Origin: CAZDCD01 sp964503885
GTDB taxonomy: Bacteria > Bacteroidota > Bacteroidia > Bacteroidales > UBA10428
Assembly: GCA_964503885.1 (NCBI GenBank)
Contig: CAZDCD010000028.1
Coordinates: forward strand, 1 to 57,062
Reading direction: 5' to 3'
DNA length: 57,062 bases
In this document: positions 1 through 8,608 of the stretch, in pieces
How the letters are laid out: the number at the start of each line of letters is the position of its first letter
Position numbering within the stretch: position 1 is the first letter of the stretch
Program-made: the position numbers and the translations under genes
The notes under the pieces: generated by a model
What the model saw: only the letters and a program-made list of their open reading frames with translations
What the model was told of the DNA's origin: nothing
Database searches by the model: none

Positions 1-935
1 AGAGAGCCAGTAATCTCCTGCCCCAGTTCTTTGTTAAAAGAAAATTTGAATATCATAAAGCTGCTGACGCAATGCGTCAGATAGTCTGGGGATTGTTTAA
101 AAAAGTGGTTATTGCCGACGGTTGCGCCAAATATGTAGCCGCAATATTTGAGAATTATTCAAATTATTCCGGCAGTACTTTATTCCTCGGCGTGATGCTT
201 TTTGCCTTTCAGATTTATGGTGATTTTTCAGGGTACTCTGATATTGCCATCGGAACAGCAAGATTATTTGGTTTTAATCTTATGAGAAATTTTGCATTTC
301 CATACTTTTCCAGAGATATCGCCGAATTCTGGAGAAGATGGCACATTTCTCTGTCCACATGGTTCAGAGACTATGTATATATTCCCCTGGGTGGAAGTCG
401 CGGAAATACTTGGATGAAAGTGAGAAACACACTTATTATTTTTCTGGTCAGCGGTTTCTGGCACGGCGCAAACTGGACCTATCTTATATGGGGATTTCTG
501 AATGCAGTTTATTTCCTTCCATTGCTTATGTTAAATCTTAACCGGAGCAATGTGGATATCGTTACGTCGGGAAGATTTTTCCCGCGAGTAAAAGATTTTC
601 TGCAAATCGTATTGACATTTTTCCTGACCAACCTCGCCTGGGTTTTTTTCCGATCGCCAAGCATAAAGTATGCTTTTGGGTATCTGAACAGAATGTTTAC
701 AAAATCGTTTATATCATTTCCCAAACTTATCGAACCAAAAAGTAAAATGGTCTACACTCTTTTTATGATAATCATTCTTGTATTGGCTGAATGGTCCCAA
801 AGGGATAAAGAGCATGCACTGCAAATTGAAAAGCTGCATAAAACTGTGCGATGGGGAATTTATTTCTCCCTGTTTATGCTAATCTTCTTTTTCGGTGTTT
901 TTGAAGAGACTCAATTTATTTATTTTCAGTTTTAG
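1..935 (+). CDS. MBOAT family O-acyltransferase (AlgI/DltB type), 5' end missing
   Basis: This is a membrane-bound O-acyltransferase that would transfer acyl groups (often acetyl) to an extracellular polysaccharide. The reading frame is open from base 3, so the first ATG at 72 is internal and the N-terminus lies outside the window. Family signatures are clear: a basic FVKRKF stretch, WGLFKKVVIAD, DFSGYSDIAIG, FWRRWHISLSTWFRDY and SGFWHGANWTYLIWG, whose histidine is the presumed catalytic residue. Several hydrophobic segments follow, as expected for a multi-pass inner-membrane protein. The next gene starts two bases after the stop and encodes an SGNH-like protein, the usual partner in AlgI/AlgJ-like acylation pairs. 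The exact acyl donor and glycan are inferred only from family and context. Confidence 0.9.
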   Translation, partial: RASNLLPQFFVKRKFEYHKAADAMRQIVWGLFKKVVIADGCAKYVAAIFENYSNYSGSTLFLGVMLFAFQIYGDFSGYSDIAIGTARLFGFNLMRNFAFPYFSRDIAEFWRRWHISLSTWFRDYVYIPLGGSRGNTWMKVRNTLIIFLVSGFWHGANWTYLIWGFLNAVYFLPLLMLNLNRSNVDIVTSGRFFPRVKDFLQIVLTFFLTNLAWVFFRSPSIKYAFGYLNRMFTKSFISFPKLIEPKSKMVYTLFMIIILVLAEWSQRDKEHALQIEKLHKTVRWGIYFSLFMLIFFFGVFEETQFIYFQF

Positions 936-937
936 TC

Positions 938-1900
938 ATGAAAAAATTCATAATAAAAATACTAATCTCAGCTGCCATAGTATTCCTGATCTATCTGTTT
1001 ACAGGATTTCTGGCCGACGGATCAACAGATGGCTATTATCTGAGATTTACATCACCAAAACAGAATTCATTAATTCTGGGAACCTCCAGAGCCGCCCAGG
1101 GTTTGTTGCCATCAGTATTCGATTCGGTTCTTACCGGATATTTACCCGACAAGGGTATGTATGATTTCGCCTTTACAGATATCCATTCACGGTATGGACC
1201 GGTGTATCTTAAAGCAATCCTGAAAAAGATAAATCCTGAAGTTAAAAATGGCGTATATATATTAGCCGTTGATCCCTGGTCAGTTTCTTCTGATACATCA
1301 AACCCGAACAACACAGATAAATTCATTGAAAATAGTCTTTCTCTGGCAAAAGTTAAATCGTTCACTTCATCACCCAATTATGAATATCTTATAAAATGTT
1401 ATCCCGCAAATTGGGGAAGCATAATATTGAATCGCATTCAAAATACTCTCTACAATAAATTTCCAGCCCATTTCACATGGTCATATCTTCATGATGACGG
1501 ATGGCTCGAAGTTAATATTCCCATGGATAGCACAAGCATGGCAAAAAGAATTGCAGAAAAAGTTAAAGAATATTCTGATTTTTCAACTATAAGATCTATT
1601 TCTTCCGTAAGACTCAACTACCTTGAAAAGACTATATCAACGCTTAAAATGCATGGTCATGTTTTCTTAGTCAGACTGCCAATAAGCAAACAAATGCTTG
1701 AAGTTGAACGCAATTATCTGCCTGATTTTGATTATATTATAAGTAATATTGCCAGTAAATACCAGATTCCGTATATTAATTTAATTGATGAATCAACAAA
1801 ATATGTATATACAGATGGGAATCATTTATATAAAAGTTGCGGAAAAGAGGTATCTGTTGAGGTTGCCAGAATTATCAAGGCCAATATGAATAGCAATTAA
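938..1900 (+). CDS. SGNH/AlgJ-like membrane-anchored acyltransferase partner protein
   Basis: The protein has 320 residues with one N-terminal hydrophobic segment (about 4-24), so it is probably anchored in the inner membrane with a periplasmic body. Two motifs match SGNH-hydrolase-like folds: LGTSRAAQG near residue 46, resembling the GDS/GTS nucleophile block, and DGNHL near residue 292, resembling the C-terminal DxxH block. It begins two bases after the MBOAT gene, so the two are almost certainly co-translated. In known AlgI/AlgJ- or PatA/PatB-like pairs the MBOAT passes the acyl group across the membrane and the SGNH protein attaches it to the glycan; that role is inferred here. Overall similarity is low, so hypothetical protein remains a fair conservative name. 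Confidence 0.6.
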   Translation: MKKFIIKILISAAIVFLIYLFTGFLADGSTDGYYLRFTSPKQNSLILGTSRAAQGLLPSVFDSVLTGYLPDKGMYDFAFTDIHSRYGPVYLKAILKKINPEVKNGVYILAVDPWSVSSDTSNPNNTDKFIENSLSLAKVKSFTSSPNYEYLIKCYPANWGSIILNRIQNTLYNKFPAHFTWSYLHDDGWLEVNIPMDSTSMAKRIAEKVKEYSDFSTIRSISSVRLNYLEKTISTLKMHGHVFLVRLPISKQMLEVERNYLPDFDYIISNIASKYQIPYINLIDESTKYVYTDGNHLYKSCGKEVSVEVARIIKANMNSN

Positions 1901-2024
1901 TTCAACGTAGTTGTTATTTTTACTTCTTAAAACCCGTTTGTTCTTGTTCATACTGGCCTAAGCTTATATACTATTCTGGTATTTTTCTTATGTTATTTAT
2001 ATTTTTGTTTAAATTCACCATACC

Positions 2025-3170
2025 ATGAAGATTGCGTTCATCACATTTGGTGATGCAAATAGCCTTAATAATTGGTCCGGCGCTGTGAACTGGATGCTCA
2101 GGACAATCAGATCAAAATACAATGATGTGGTGGTTATCGATAATATTGACAATTTTTTCAATCCACTGCTCGTATTTTTCATCAAGATCGTTCAAAAAAT
2201 TTCGGGGAGATCATTTCAGTATAAAAGAATGCCGGTATTGTTAAAAATGATGTCTTCAAGATTGTATAGATTAATTGATAATCAGAACTTTGACCTTCTA
2301 TTCTCTCCCAGTAGTATGGCATTCGCCTACCATAAAACAAACGTATCGAAGGTATTCTGGACCGATGCAACATTTAACCAAATGATAGGGTACTATCCGG
2401 ATTATATGAACTTATCATCGAGAGTAATGGAATGGGGCAACAGGCATGAAAAATTTGCATTGGAGAATGTTGATCTGGCAATATATACCAGTGAATGGGC
2501 AGCAAACTCTGCTATAGGGGATTACAATATCAACCCGGATAAAATCCGTATTATACCTTTCGGCGCTAATGTTGTAAACAACTGCAGTACTGAGGAAATC
2601 ACCGATTATATCGATGTACGGGTTGCAGAGAATATATTGAAATTGCTGATAGTTGGTTTAAACTGGTCAAGAAAAGGATTTGAAATTGCCATACAGATTG
2701 CAGCAGATATTTCCGCAAGAGGAATTGAGGTGGAGTTGCATATGGTTGGAGCCTCTGCGCCCTATAATATTAAGACGCCTTTCAAACACATTCATTATGG
2801 GAGTCTAAGTAAATCAAATGAAGATCATGCTAAATTATTGAACAGGCTGTATTTAACATCTCACTTTTTTGTTTTGCCCAGTGTTGCCGAGTGTGCAGGC
2901 ATTGTCTTTGCCGAGGCAAGTTCATTCGGGTTGCCATCTATAACCCGTAATACAGGTGGTATTCCTACAATGGTTAAAGACGGATTAAACGGTTATGTGC
3001 TTGATTTTGATGCACCTGTATCTGTATATGCCGATAAAATTACAGAAATATGGAACAATAAAGAGTATTATAAGGAACTTTGCTATAATACACTTGAGAG
3101 ATATAACAACTATTTAAACTGGAACAAATCTTCAGAATCGTTTTTAACCTGTATCTCAGAAGTAATATGA
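2025..3170 (+). CDS. Glycosyltransferase family 4 (GT-B fold)
   Basis: A 381-residue cytoplasmic glycosyltransferase that would add a sugar to the growing lipid-linked repeat unit. The C-terminal half holds the diagnostic EX7E motif (ECAGIVFAEA near residue 288), followed by the nucleotide-sugar loop region FGLPSITRNTGGIPTMV. A LLIVGLNWSRKGFEIAI segment marks the start of the second Rossmann domain. The stop overlaps the start of the deacetylase gene by four bases (ATGA), indicating translational coupling. A TATTTTTG sequence at 2000-2007 could be a -7 promoter element, but it has no convincing -33 partner. Sugar specificity cannot be read from the sequence. Confidence 0.88.
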   Translation: MKIAFITFGDANSLNNWSGAVNWMLRTIRSKYNDVVVIDNIDNFFNPLLVFFIKIVQKISGRSFQYKRMPVLLKMMSSRLYRLIDNQNFDLLFSPSSMAFAYHKTNVSKVFWTDATFNQMIGYYPDYMNLSSRVMEWGNRHEKFALENVDLAIYTSEWAANSAIGDYNINPDKIRIIPFGANVVNNCSTEEITDYIDVRVAENILKLLIVGLNWSRKGFEIAIQIAADISARGIEVELHMVGASAPYNIKTPFKHIHYGSLSKSNEDHAKLLNRLYLTSHFFVLPSVAECAGIVFAEASSFGLPSITRNTGGIPTMVKDGLNGYVLDFDAPVSVYADKITEIWNNKEYYKELCYNTLERYNNYLNWNKSSESFLTCISEVI

Positions 3171-4198
3171 CATACTTAAAAAAGACCTTATTGTTATTTT
3201 TTCAGACAAGCAGAATTTATAATATTGCAAAACCATTTTATTCAGGAATCGGGCATATCCTGATGTTTCACAGAGTTCATACTGAGAACAATCATACCAT
3301 TACAAAAGACCTCATTGTAAGTCCCGAATATCTTGAACGAATAATTAACTATTTTATTTCCAGAGATATAGATATCATATCACTTGATGAGCTTGATAAG
3401 TACATTACCGGAAAAATAAAGAAACGCTTTGTTATATTCACTTTCGATGACGGATACCTCGATAATTTAACCCATGCCCTTCCTGTGTTCAAAAAATACA
3501 ACTGCCCGTTTACAATGTACCTGATCACCGATTATCCTGACAGGAAATGTATTCTCTGGTGGTACCTGCTTGAAAAACTGGTTATAAAAGAAAAAAAGGT
3601 TGAATTTACTTTTGAAGATTCGAATCACACTTTCCGGACAACTACCGATGATGAAAAAGTCTCTGCGTTCAGGAGTATTCGACGGTTTATCCTGCAAAGT
3701 ACCCGTGAAAATCTCTTGCATAAGCTTGAAGCCATTTTCCATTGGTACGAATATGATCTGACCGAACCAACCAAAAATCTAACCCTGAACTGGGAGCAGG
3801 TAATTGAAATGAGCAAGAGTCCTGTTGTAACCATTGGTACACATACAAAAGGCCATCTGGCGCTGAATATGCTTTCAGAAAACAGTATCAGGGATGAAAT
3901 CATAGGCAGTGTAAAGAAGATCGAAAGCAGGATAAATAAACCTGTAAGCCATATGGCATACCCATTCGGTTCGAAAAATGAGGTCGGAATCAGGGAATTC
4001 AACATTACAGCTACATGTGGAATAAAGACTTCCTGCACTACCCGGAGCGGCAATATTTTTCCCGACCATATCCGTTATTTACATGCCTTGCCCAGAATTG
4101 ATATGAGAGAAAGCTTTAACGAACGAAATTTAGATCTGTATTTGTCAGGCTTTACGCCATTTCTTAAAAATCATTTCTCCCGCATAATTACTTCCTGA
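3167..4198 (+). CDS. Polysaccharide deacetylase family protein (NodB homology domain, CE4)
   Basis: A 343-residue carbohydrate esterase 4 family protein, predicted to remove N- or O-acetyl groups from a glycan. The metal/catalytic motif TFDDGYLDN is at about residues 90-98 and the metal-ligand motif GTHTKGHLAL at about 223-232. A later SHMAYPFGSKNEVG stretch matches the usual third conserved block (R/YPFG). There is no clear N-terminal signal peptide, so it may act in the cytoplasm on lipid-linked intermediates or be exported in another way. It is coupled to the upstream GT4 gene by an ATGA overlap. Its presence beside the MBOAT gene suggests that the polymer's acetylation is adjusted from both directions. 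Confidence 0.87.
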   Translation: MTYLKKTLLLFFQTSRIYNIAKPFYSGIGHILMFHRVHTENNHTITKDLIVSPEYLERIINYFISRDIDIISLDELDKYITGKIKKRFVIFTFDDGYLDNLTHALPVFKKYNCPFTMYLITDYPDRKCILWWYLLEKLVIKEKKVEFTFEDSNHTFRTTTDDEKVSAFRSIRRFILQSTRENLLHKLEAIFHWYEYDLTEPTKNLTLNWEQVIEMSKSPVVTIGTHTKGHLALNMLSENSIRDEIIGSVKKIESRINKPVSHMAYPFGSKNEVGIREFNITATCGIKTSCTTRSGNIFPDHIRYLHALPRIDMRESFNERNLDLYLSGFTPFLKNHFSRIITS

Positions 4199-4365
4199 TA
4201 TTTCATTATCAGTGCGTTACAATATGTTTTCTATTATGTTTACTATTTCTTAACACTGGCTAAACATAATTTATCTTTAATGAGATTATTTTTAAATTGG
4301 AAAAAATCGCTGAAACAGCCTAATAAAAGTAGGCCAAAAGGTTGAAAATGACATTATTTTTATTT

Positions 4366-4373
4366 TATCTTAG
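4366..4373 (+). promoter_or_regulatory. Candidate promoter (-7 TATCTTAG) for the beta-helix gene
   Basis: TATCTTAG differs at one position from the Bacteroidota -7 consensus TAnnTTTG. A GTTG at 4341-4344 lies 21 bases upstream, where the -33 TTTG is expected. It is placed to transcribe the short upstream ORF at 4419 and the large gene at 4483, leaving a leader of roughly 100 bases. Confidence 0.4.
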
Positions 4374-4418
4374 CAAATTAAACCTTTTTCATAGTACAGC
4401 TTCTTTTTATATCGGAGG

Positions 4419-4478
4419 ATGAGAACGAAAAGCATACATCCGGTAGAAAGAAGGTATACTTATTACGAAAACTACTAA
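4419..4478 (+). CDS. Short upstream ORF (19 codons), candidate leader peptide
   Basis: An ATG preceded by GGAGG (the G run overlaps the start, so spacing is unusually tight) opens a 19-residue frame, MRTKSIHPVERRYTYYENY, ending in TAA. The stop lies four bases before the TTG start of the giant beta-helix gene. Purine-rich GGAGG is uncommon in this window, where almost no gene has a Shine-Dalgarno sequence. The peptide is basic and tyrosine-rich with no known family. It may couple or gate translation of the downstream gene, or the GGAGG may be chance. There is no direct evidence of translation. Confidence 0.3.
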   Translation: MRTKSIHPVERRYTYYENY

Positions 4479-4482
4479 TTAC

Positions 4483-7400
4483 TTGAAAACAACGAAACTA
4501 ATTACCCTGGTTGCCGGATTGCTGATGTCTGTGACCACACTGGTTGCACAGAACAATGATTTTTATTCACGGGATATTGCCCACGACCTGAACGCCGTAA
4601 TGCCTGAAAATGCGTTAAACAATGATGATGTTGTTGAAATAACTGTTAATCCGAACTGGAAAGTTTTACAGGGAATACAATTCCAGATTATTTCCAATCC
4701 TTCAGGTATTTTCAGTCTGAGCAACAATAAATTAATTATTGTCAGCAACACAAACCTCTCACCGGGCAACTACCTGGTTTTAATGAAAGCCACAGACGGA
4801 CAATACTTTGATAATTTTATTGTCAACGTAATGGTGGTATCTGAAAGCAAAAGCGTATTTATCGATCCTTCGAACCAGGGACCTGAAGACGGATCAAGGG
4901 CGCATCCTTATAAATCAATACAGAACGTAAGATTTAGCAGCGGAAATTATTATTTCATTGCACGTTCGACAAATCAGTACTCCGATCAAACCGTTAATGT
5001 GGTTTCAAATATGGTTCTGGGTTCATATGGAAAAGGAACCAGGCCAGTTTTATCCAGCTCAGCCTATTATGCCTTTCTATTGGAAGAAAGCGATAATGAG
5101 ACTACCATTAGGGATATCCGGATCAAAAATAATGGAAGTCGCACAATTCAGATAAACAGTTCCGACAAAATAACAATTGACAATTGCCAACTTGGAGGAC
5201 TTGATAACAAATGCATGGGTATCGGTATCAGATCTGACGGTCTTACAAGCTATACCAAGGTCATTAATTGCAGCATAGACAGCGTGGATTCTGATGGAAT
5301 TTACCTCGAAAGTGAATATTCTGAAATTGCGTATAATAGAATTTCAAATATTAGTATCAAGAATGATGATGGTGATGGTATTCAACTTAATATCAATGCA
5401 TTTAAAACAAGAGTACACCATAATTATATTGATATGGGCGGTTATTATACAATAAAAGGTATAATTGCCAATACTCAAGGTCAGAGTGGAGATTATGGTC
5501 CTGATTCATATACCACAATTGAATACAATGTATTGATAGGCAGTTCTGAATATGCAAGTTTCGGTATATTATCAACCGGAAGATATGATACAGTCAGGAG
5601 CAACTTCATCGTGGTTTCAAAAAGCGCTGTTGAAGCCAATGGAATTAATCTGGAGGATGGTGGTTACATCGAAAACAATATAATAAAGGGGTGGGAAAGA
5701 GGTATATATACAAGAGGGGACAATCTGATCATAAATAATAATACTATCATAAATTGCTACAGGGCAATTGATGCAAACTCCACTTCTACACATACTGTTG
5801 AACTCAGGAATAACATTTTTTATAATATCGAACATGATTTTATCGCATCTGCTTCGGTAAATAATAAGATTATTGCCGATTACAATGTATATTTACCGGG
5901 AAACGCAAACTGGAAAATTCAGGGTGCAGAATTTCTTACATTTTCAGCCCTCCGGAATGCCGGATACGAAGCTCACGGCATGTATACAAATCCTAAATTT
6001 GTTGATGAGGAACAGAACTACCAGCTGGCAAATGGATCACCCTGTATTGATAAAGGACAAAATCTGTGTTATGCAGATTACTATGGACTGCAAAGACCTC
6101 AGGGCTTGGCAGATGACATCGGTGCAATTGAATACAGAGAATCAAACACAACAACAATAACTGTTCCTGTGGCCCCGTCTTCGTTAACCTCCCCATCACA
6201 GACCACATCTTCTATTGTCTTAAAATGGAATGATAATTCTACAACTGAGTCCGGATTCAGGATTTACCGTTCTTTATCCCAGACAACAGGTTTTGCACAA
6301 ATAGCCAGTGTTGCATCAGGCATTTCCACATACACAGATAACGGGCTCGAGGCAGGGACTACATATTATTACCGGATTAGAGCATACAACGATGCCGGCT
6401 ATTCGGGTTATACACTTGTTGCAGGTTTTACCACAACACAACCGCCACCCGAAGCTCCTTCGGACCTGGTGCTGGAATCTGCAGATTTTGCGAATATCAC
6501 TTTGGCATGGAAGGATAATTCATCCAGTGAATCGGGATTTATCATTTCCCGTTCATTTTCTCCGTCTGATCAATATACGGAACTAGCAAGGGTTCCGGAA
6601 AATAGTACGGGATATACAGACAGTACACTTATGGCTGACTCGGTGTACTTTTATAAAGTCGCTGCTTTTAACGATTTTGCCATCTCAGAATATACACCTT
6701 ATATATCGGCAGGACTGCTGGTCAGAAAGCCGCCGATGGCACCATCCGACCTTACAGTAATATCGGTTGACTATACAAATGCCTCATTAATCTGGATTGA
6801 CAATGCCAATAATGAAACAGGATTTGAACTTGAACGCAGCATCCCTGAAGCCGATTCCTCCGTGGTTGTTCATCTGATCAAAGAAAATTTCACATCATTC
6901 AGTGTTCTGGATCTGCAGCCCAACACCACGTATGATCTCAGGATAAGGGCATTCAACAACGACGGCTATTCTGATTATTCGAATACGGTACGCTTAAACA
7001 CGCCTTTACTGGAAATTCCTACTCCACCTTCGTTATTGAAAAGCCAGGGATATACCGATAAAAGCATTACCATCAGATGGAACGACAATTCAGACAATGA
7101 AAGCGGGTTTGTCATTGAAAGAACACTCGCCTCCGATCCTCAGATATCAGTTGCAATTGATGTTCCTGCAAACGATACGGTATTTCAGGATAGCGAGCTT
7201 AATTCAAATACAACATACATGTATAGTGTAAAAGCTGTTAATGCAGCCGGAATTTCTTCCTCATCCAACAAGAATATAGCCTCTACACTATCTTTGGCTG
7301 AAACAAGACGGGTAAACGAGAATGTGATTGCGTATTATAATTTTAGCTATGACCCGGATTTTATAATTCATGACCTTTCGGGTTATGGCGAACCCCTGGA

Positions 7401-8289
7401 ACTGATTGTCATGGATCCGAATTATGTGGGTTGGAATAAGAACAACAGGCTTGACATACAAAACAACACCGCTATTGTTTCAACTGCTCCTGCCAAAAAA
7501 ATTGTGGAAGAAATAAAGAAAACCAATGAATTCACAGTTGAATGCTGGATTAAACCTTCCGAGACAGAAAATATCCTGAATTCCAGAATCGTTTCCCTGG
7601 GAAACGACGATGTTGAGATCGGGTTTGTTCTCAACCAGTATGTTACGGCGAGTACCGTAAGCAAAAGCATAAATTACGGCGCACGAATACATACTGAATC
7701 AACCAATGCTGCTGGTTATCCTGAATTTTACACTAAAGAACAAATGAATCACATCGATCTTTACCAGATTGTATATGTTCGCAGCCAGGATGGTAGGGAA
7801 AGTCTATATATAAACGGCGAGAAATCTGCGGAAGGCTATCGTCCGAGTTCTTTCGGCAACTGGAGTGATAAATTTTTCCTTAAGCTTGGCAATGAGAAAG
7901 ACATGAGTCAGCCATGGGAAGGTTCATTTTATATCCTGGCATTCTACAATACTGCATTAAGTGAAGAACAGATCCGGCAGAATTATTCAGCTACACCATG
8001 CGACAACCTTTTAAGTAGCCATATCAATTACACAATCAACCTGTACCCGAACCCTGTTACCGATGAAGCAACCATTGAACTGGTTCCTAATGAAATAAGT
8101 GACTTTAACTCATATACTGTATTAAGAATTCTCGATGCTTATGGTAAGATATTTTCTGAAGAGGTTATTTTTAATCCGGGCACCAGCTATACGAAGAGAA
8201 TTAACGTTAAAGACTATCCTCCGGGTTTGTATTTAGTACAATTATCTTCAGGGAATAATCAGAAATCTGTAAAATTTATTAAACAATAG
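4483..8289 (+). CDS. T9SS-exported right-handed beta-helix / FN3 / LamG-like surface protein
   Basis: A 1268-residue secreted protein. The start is TTG; it gives a complete signal peptide (about 1-23, ending VAQ), whereas the next ATG would cut into it. In order: a cadherin-like beta domain (about 28-115); a parallel beta-helix with asparagine-rich coils such as YNRISNI, HHNYIDMGG and INNNTIINC (about 120-555), closing with SPCIDKG and DIGAIEY; four fibronectin type III repeats (starting near 559, 654, 750 and 846), each with a W.DNS..ESGF signature; a LamG/concanavalin-like domain (about 944-1165); and a C-terminal T9SS type A sorting domain starting INLYPNPVTDEATIEL. Beta-helix folds of this type include polysaccharide lyases and adhesins; no catalytic residues can be assigned. 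The position inside an EPS locus suggests that it binds, trims or organises the exported polymer. Confidence 0.88.
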   Translation: MKTTKLITLVAGLLMSVTTLVAQNNDFYSRDIAHDLNAVMPENALNNDDVVEITVNPNWKVLQGIQFQIISNPSGIFSLSNNKLIIVSNTNLSPGNYLVLMKATDGQYFDNFIVNVMVVSESKSVFIDPSNQGPEDGSRAHPYKSIQNVRFSSGNYYFIARSTNQYSDQTVNVVSNMVLGSYGKGTRPVLSSSAYYAFLLEESDNETTIRDIRIKNNGSRTIQINSSDKITIDNCQLGGLDNKCMGIGIRSDGLTSYTKVINCSIDSVDSDGIYLESEYSEIAYNRISNISIKNDDGDGIQLNINAFKTRVHHNYIDMGGYYTIKGIIANTQGQSGDYGPDSYTTIEYNVLIGSSEYASFGILSTGRYDTVRSNFIVVSKSAVEANGINLEDGGYIENNIIKGWERGIYTRGDNLIINNNTIINCYRAIDANSTSTHTVELRNNIFYNIEHDFIASASVNNKIIADYNVYLPGNANWKIQGAEFLTFSALRNAGYEAHGMYTNPKFVDEEQNYQLANGSPCIDKGQNLCYADYYGLQRPQGLADDIGAIEYRESNTTTITVPVAPSSLTSPSQTTSSIVLKWNDNSTTESGFRIYRSLSQTTGFAQIASVASGISTYTDNGLEAGTTYYYRIRAYNDAGYSGYTLVAGFTTTQPPPEAPSDLVLESADFANITLAWKDNSSSESGFIISRSFSPSDQYTELARVPENSTGYTDSTLMADSVYFYKVAAFNDFAISEYTPYISAGLLVRKPPMAPSDLTVISVDYTNASLIWIDNANNETGFELERSIPEADSSVVVHLIKENFTSFSVLDLQPNTTYDLRIRAFNNDGYSDYSNTVRLNTPLLEIPTPPSLLKSQGYTDKSITIRWNDNSDNESGFVIERTLASDPQISVAIDVPANDTVFQDSELNSNTTYMYSVKAVNAAGISSSSNKNIASTLSLAETRRVNENVIAYYNFSYDPDFIIHDLSGYGEPLELIVMDPNYVGWNKNNRLDIQNNTAIVSTAPAKKIVEEIKKTNEFTVECWIKPSETENILNSRIVSLGNDDVEIGFVLNQYVTASTVSKSINYGARIHTESTNAAGYPEFYTKEQMNHIDLYQIVYVRSQDGRESLYINGEKSAEGYRPSSFGNWSDKFFLKLGNEKDMSQPWEGSFYILAFYNTALSEEQIRQNYSATPCDNLLSSHINYTINLYPNPVTDEATIELVPNEISDFNSYTVLRILDAYGKIFSEEVIFNPGTSYTKRINVKDYPPGLYLVQLSSGNNQKSVKFIKQ

Positions 8290-8608
8290 AAACATATAGT
8301 TTGTTATCCTGCAAGATTATGTGATTGCTGAAGGGGATAGGAACCAGCTATTTCTTTCTCGATTAATTTCAATTATAGAAAACAAGTTTTTACGGGTAAG
8401 ATTTATTAAGTACCTATTTTAGAATTGATCATGATCAATTGAAAGAGTTGCATTTTACAATAAAATGAGCATATGGCACGTCTACCTATGAAAAAGTTGA
8501 GTTTGTCAAAATAATCGGAAATTGTCAGTGGAGGATTAGCATAGAAAGCAATAACAACATTACCTTTGGAGTATTATTTTAAATATATTTTTTAATTCGT
8601 TATTCTGA
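8290..8608. other. Non-coding spacer before the sugar transferase gene
   Basis: About 320 bases with no credible ORF. It is AT-rich, and I see no strong terminator after the beta-helix gene. The only clear signal is the TACCTTTG element at 8561-8568 annotated separately. Confidence 0.6.
8561..8568 (+). promoter_or_regulatory. Candidate promoter -7 element (TACCTTTG)
   Basis: TACCTTTG is an exact match to the Bacteroidota -7 consensus TAnnTTTG and lies 40 bases before the sugar transferase start. The best -33 candidate is TTAG at 8536-8539 (21-base spacer), which is weak. Confidence 0.4.

Noticed and set aside
3625..4053. 142-codon minus-strand frame inside the deacetylase gene
   Set aside because: It is fully antisense to a gene with intact CE4 motifs, and has no family pattern, promoter or signal peptide.
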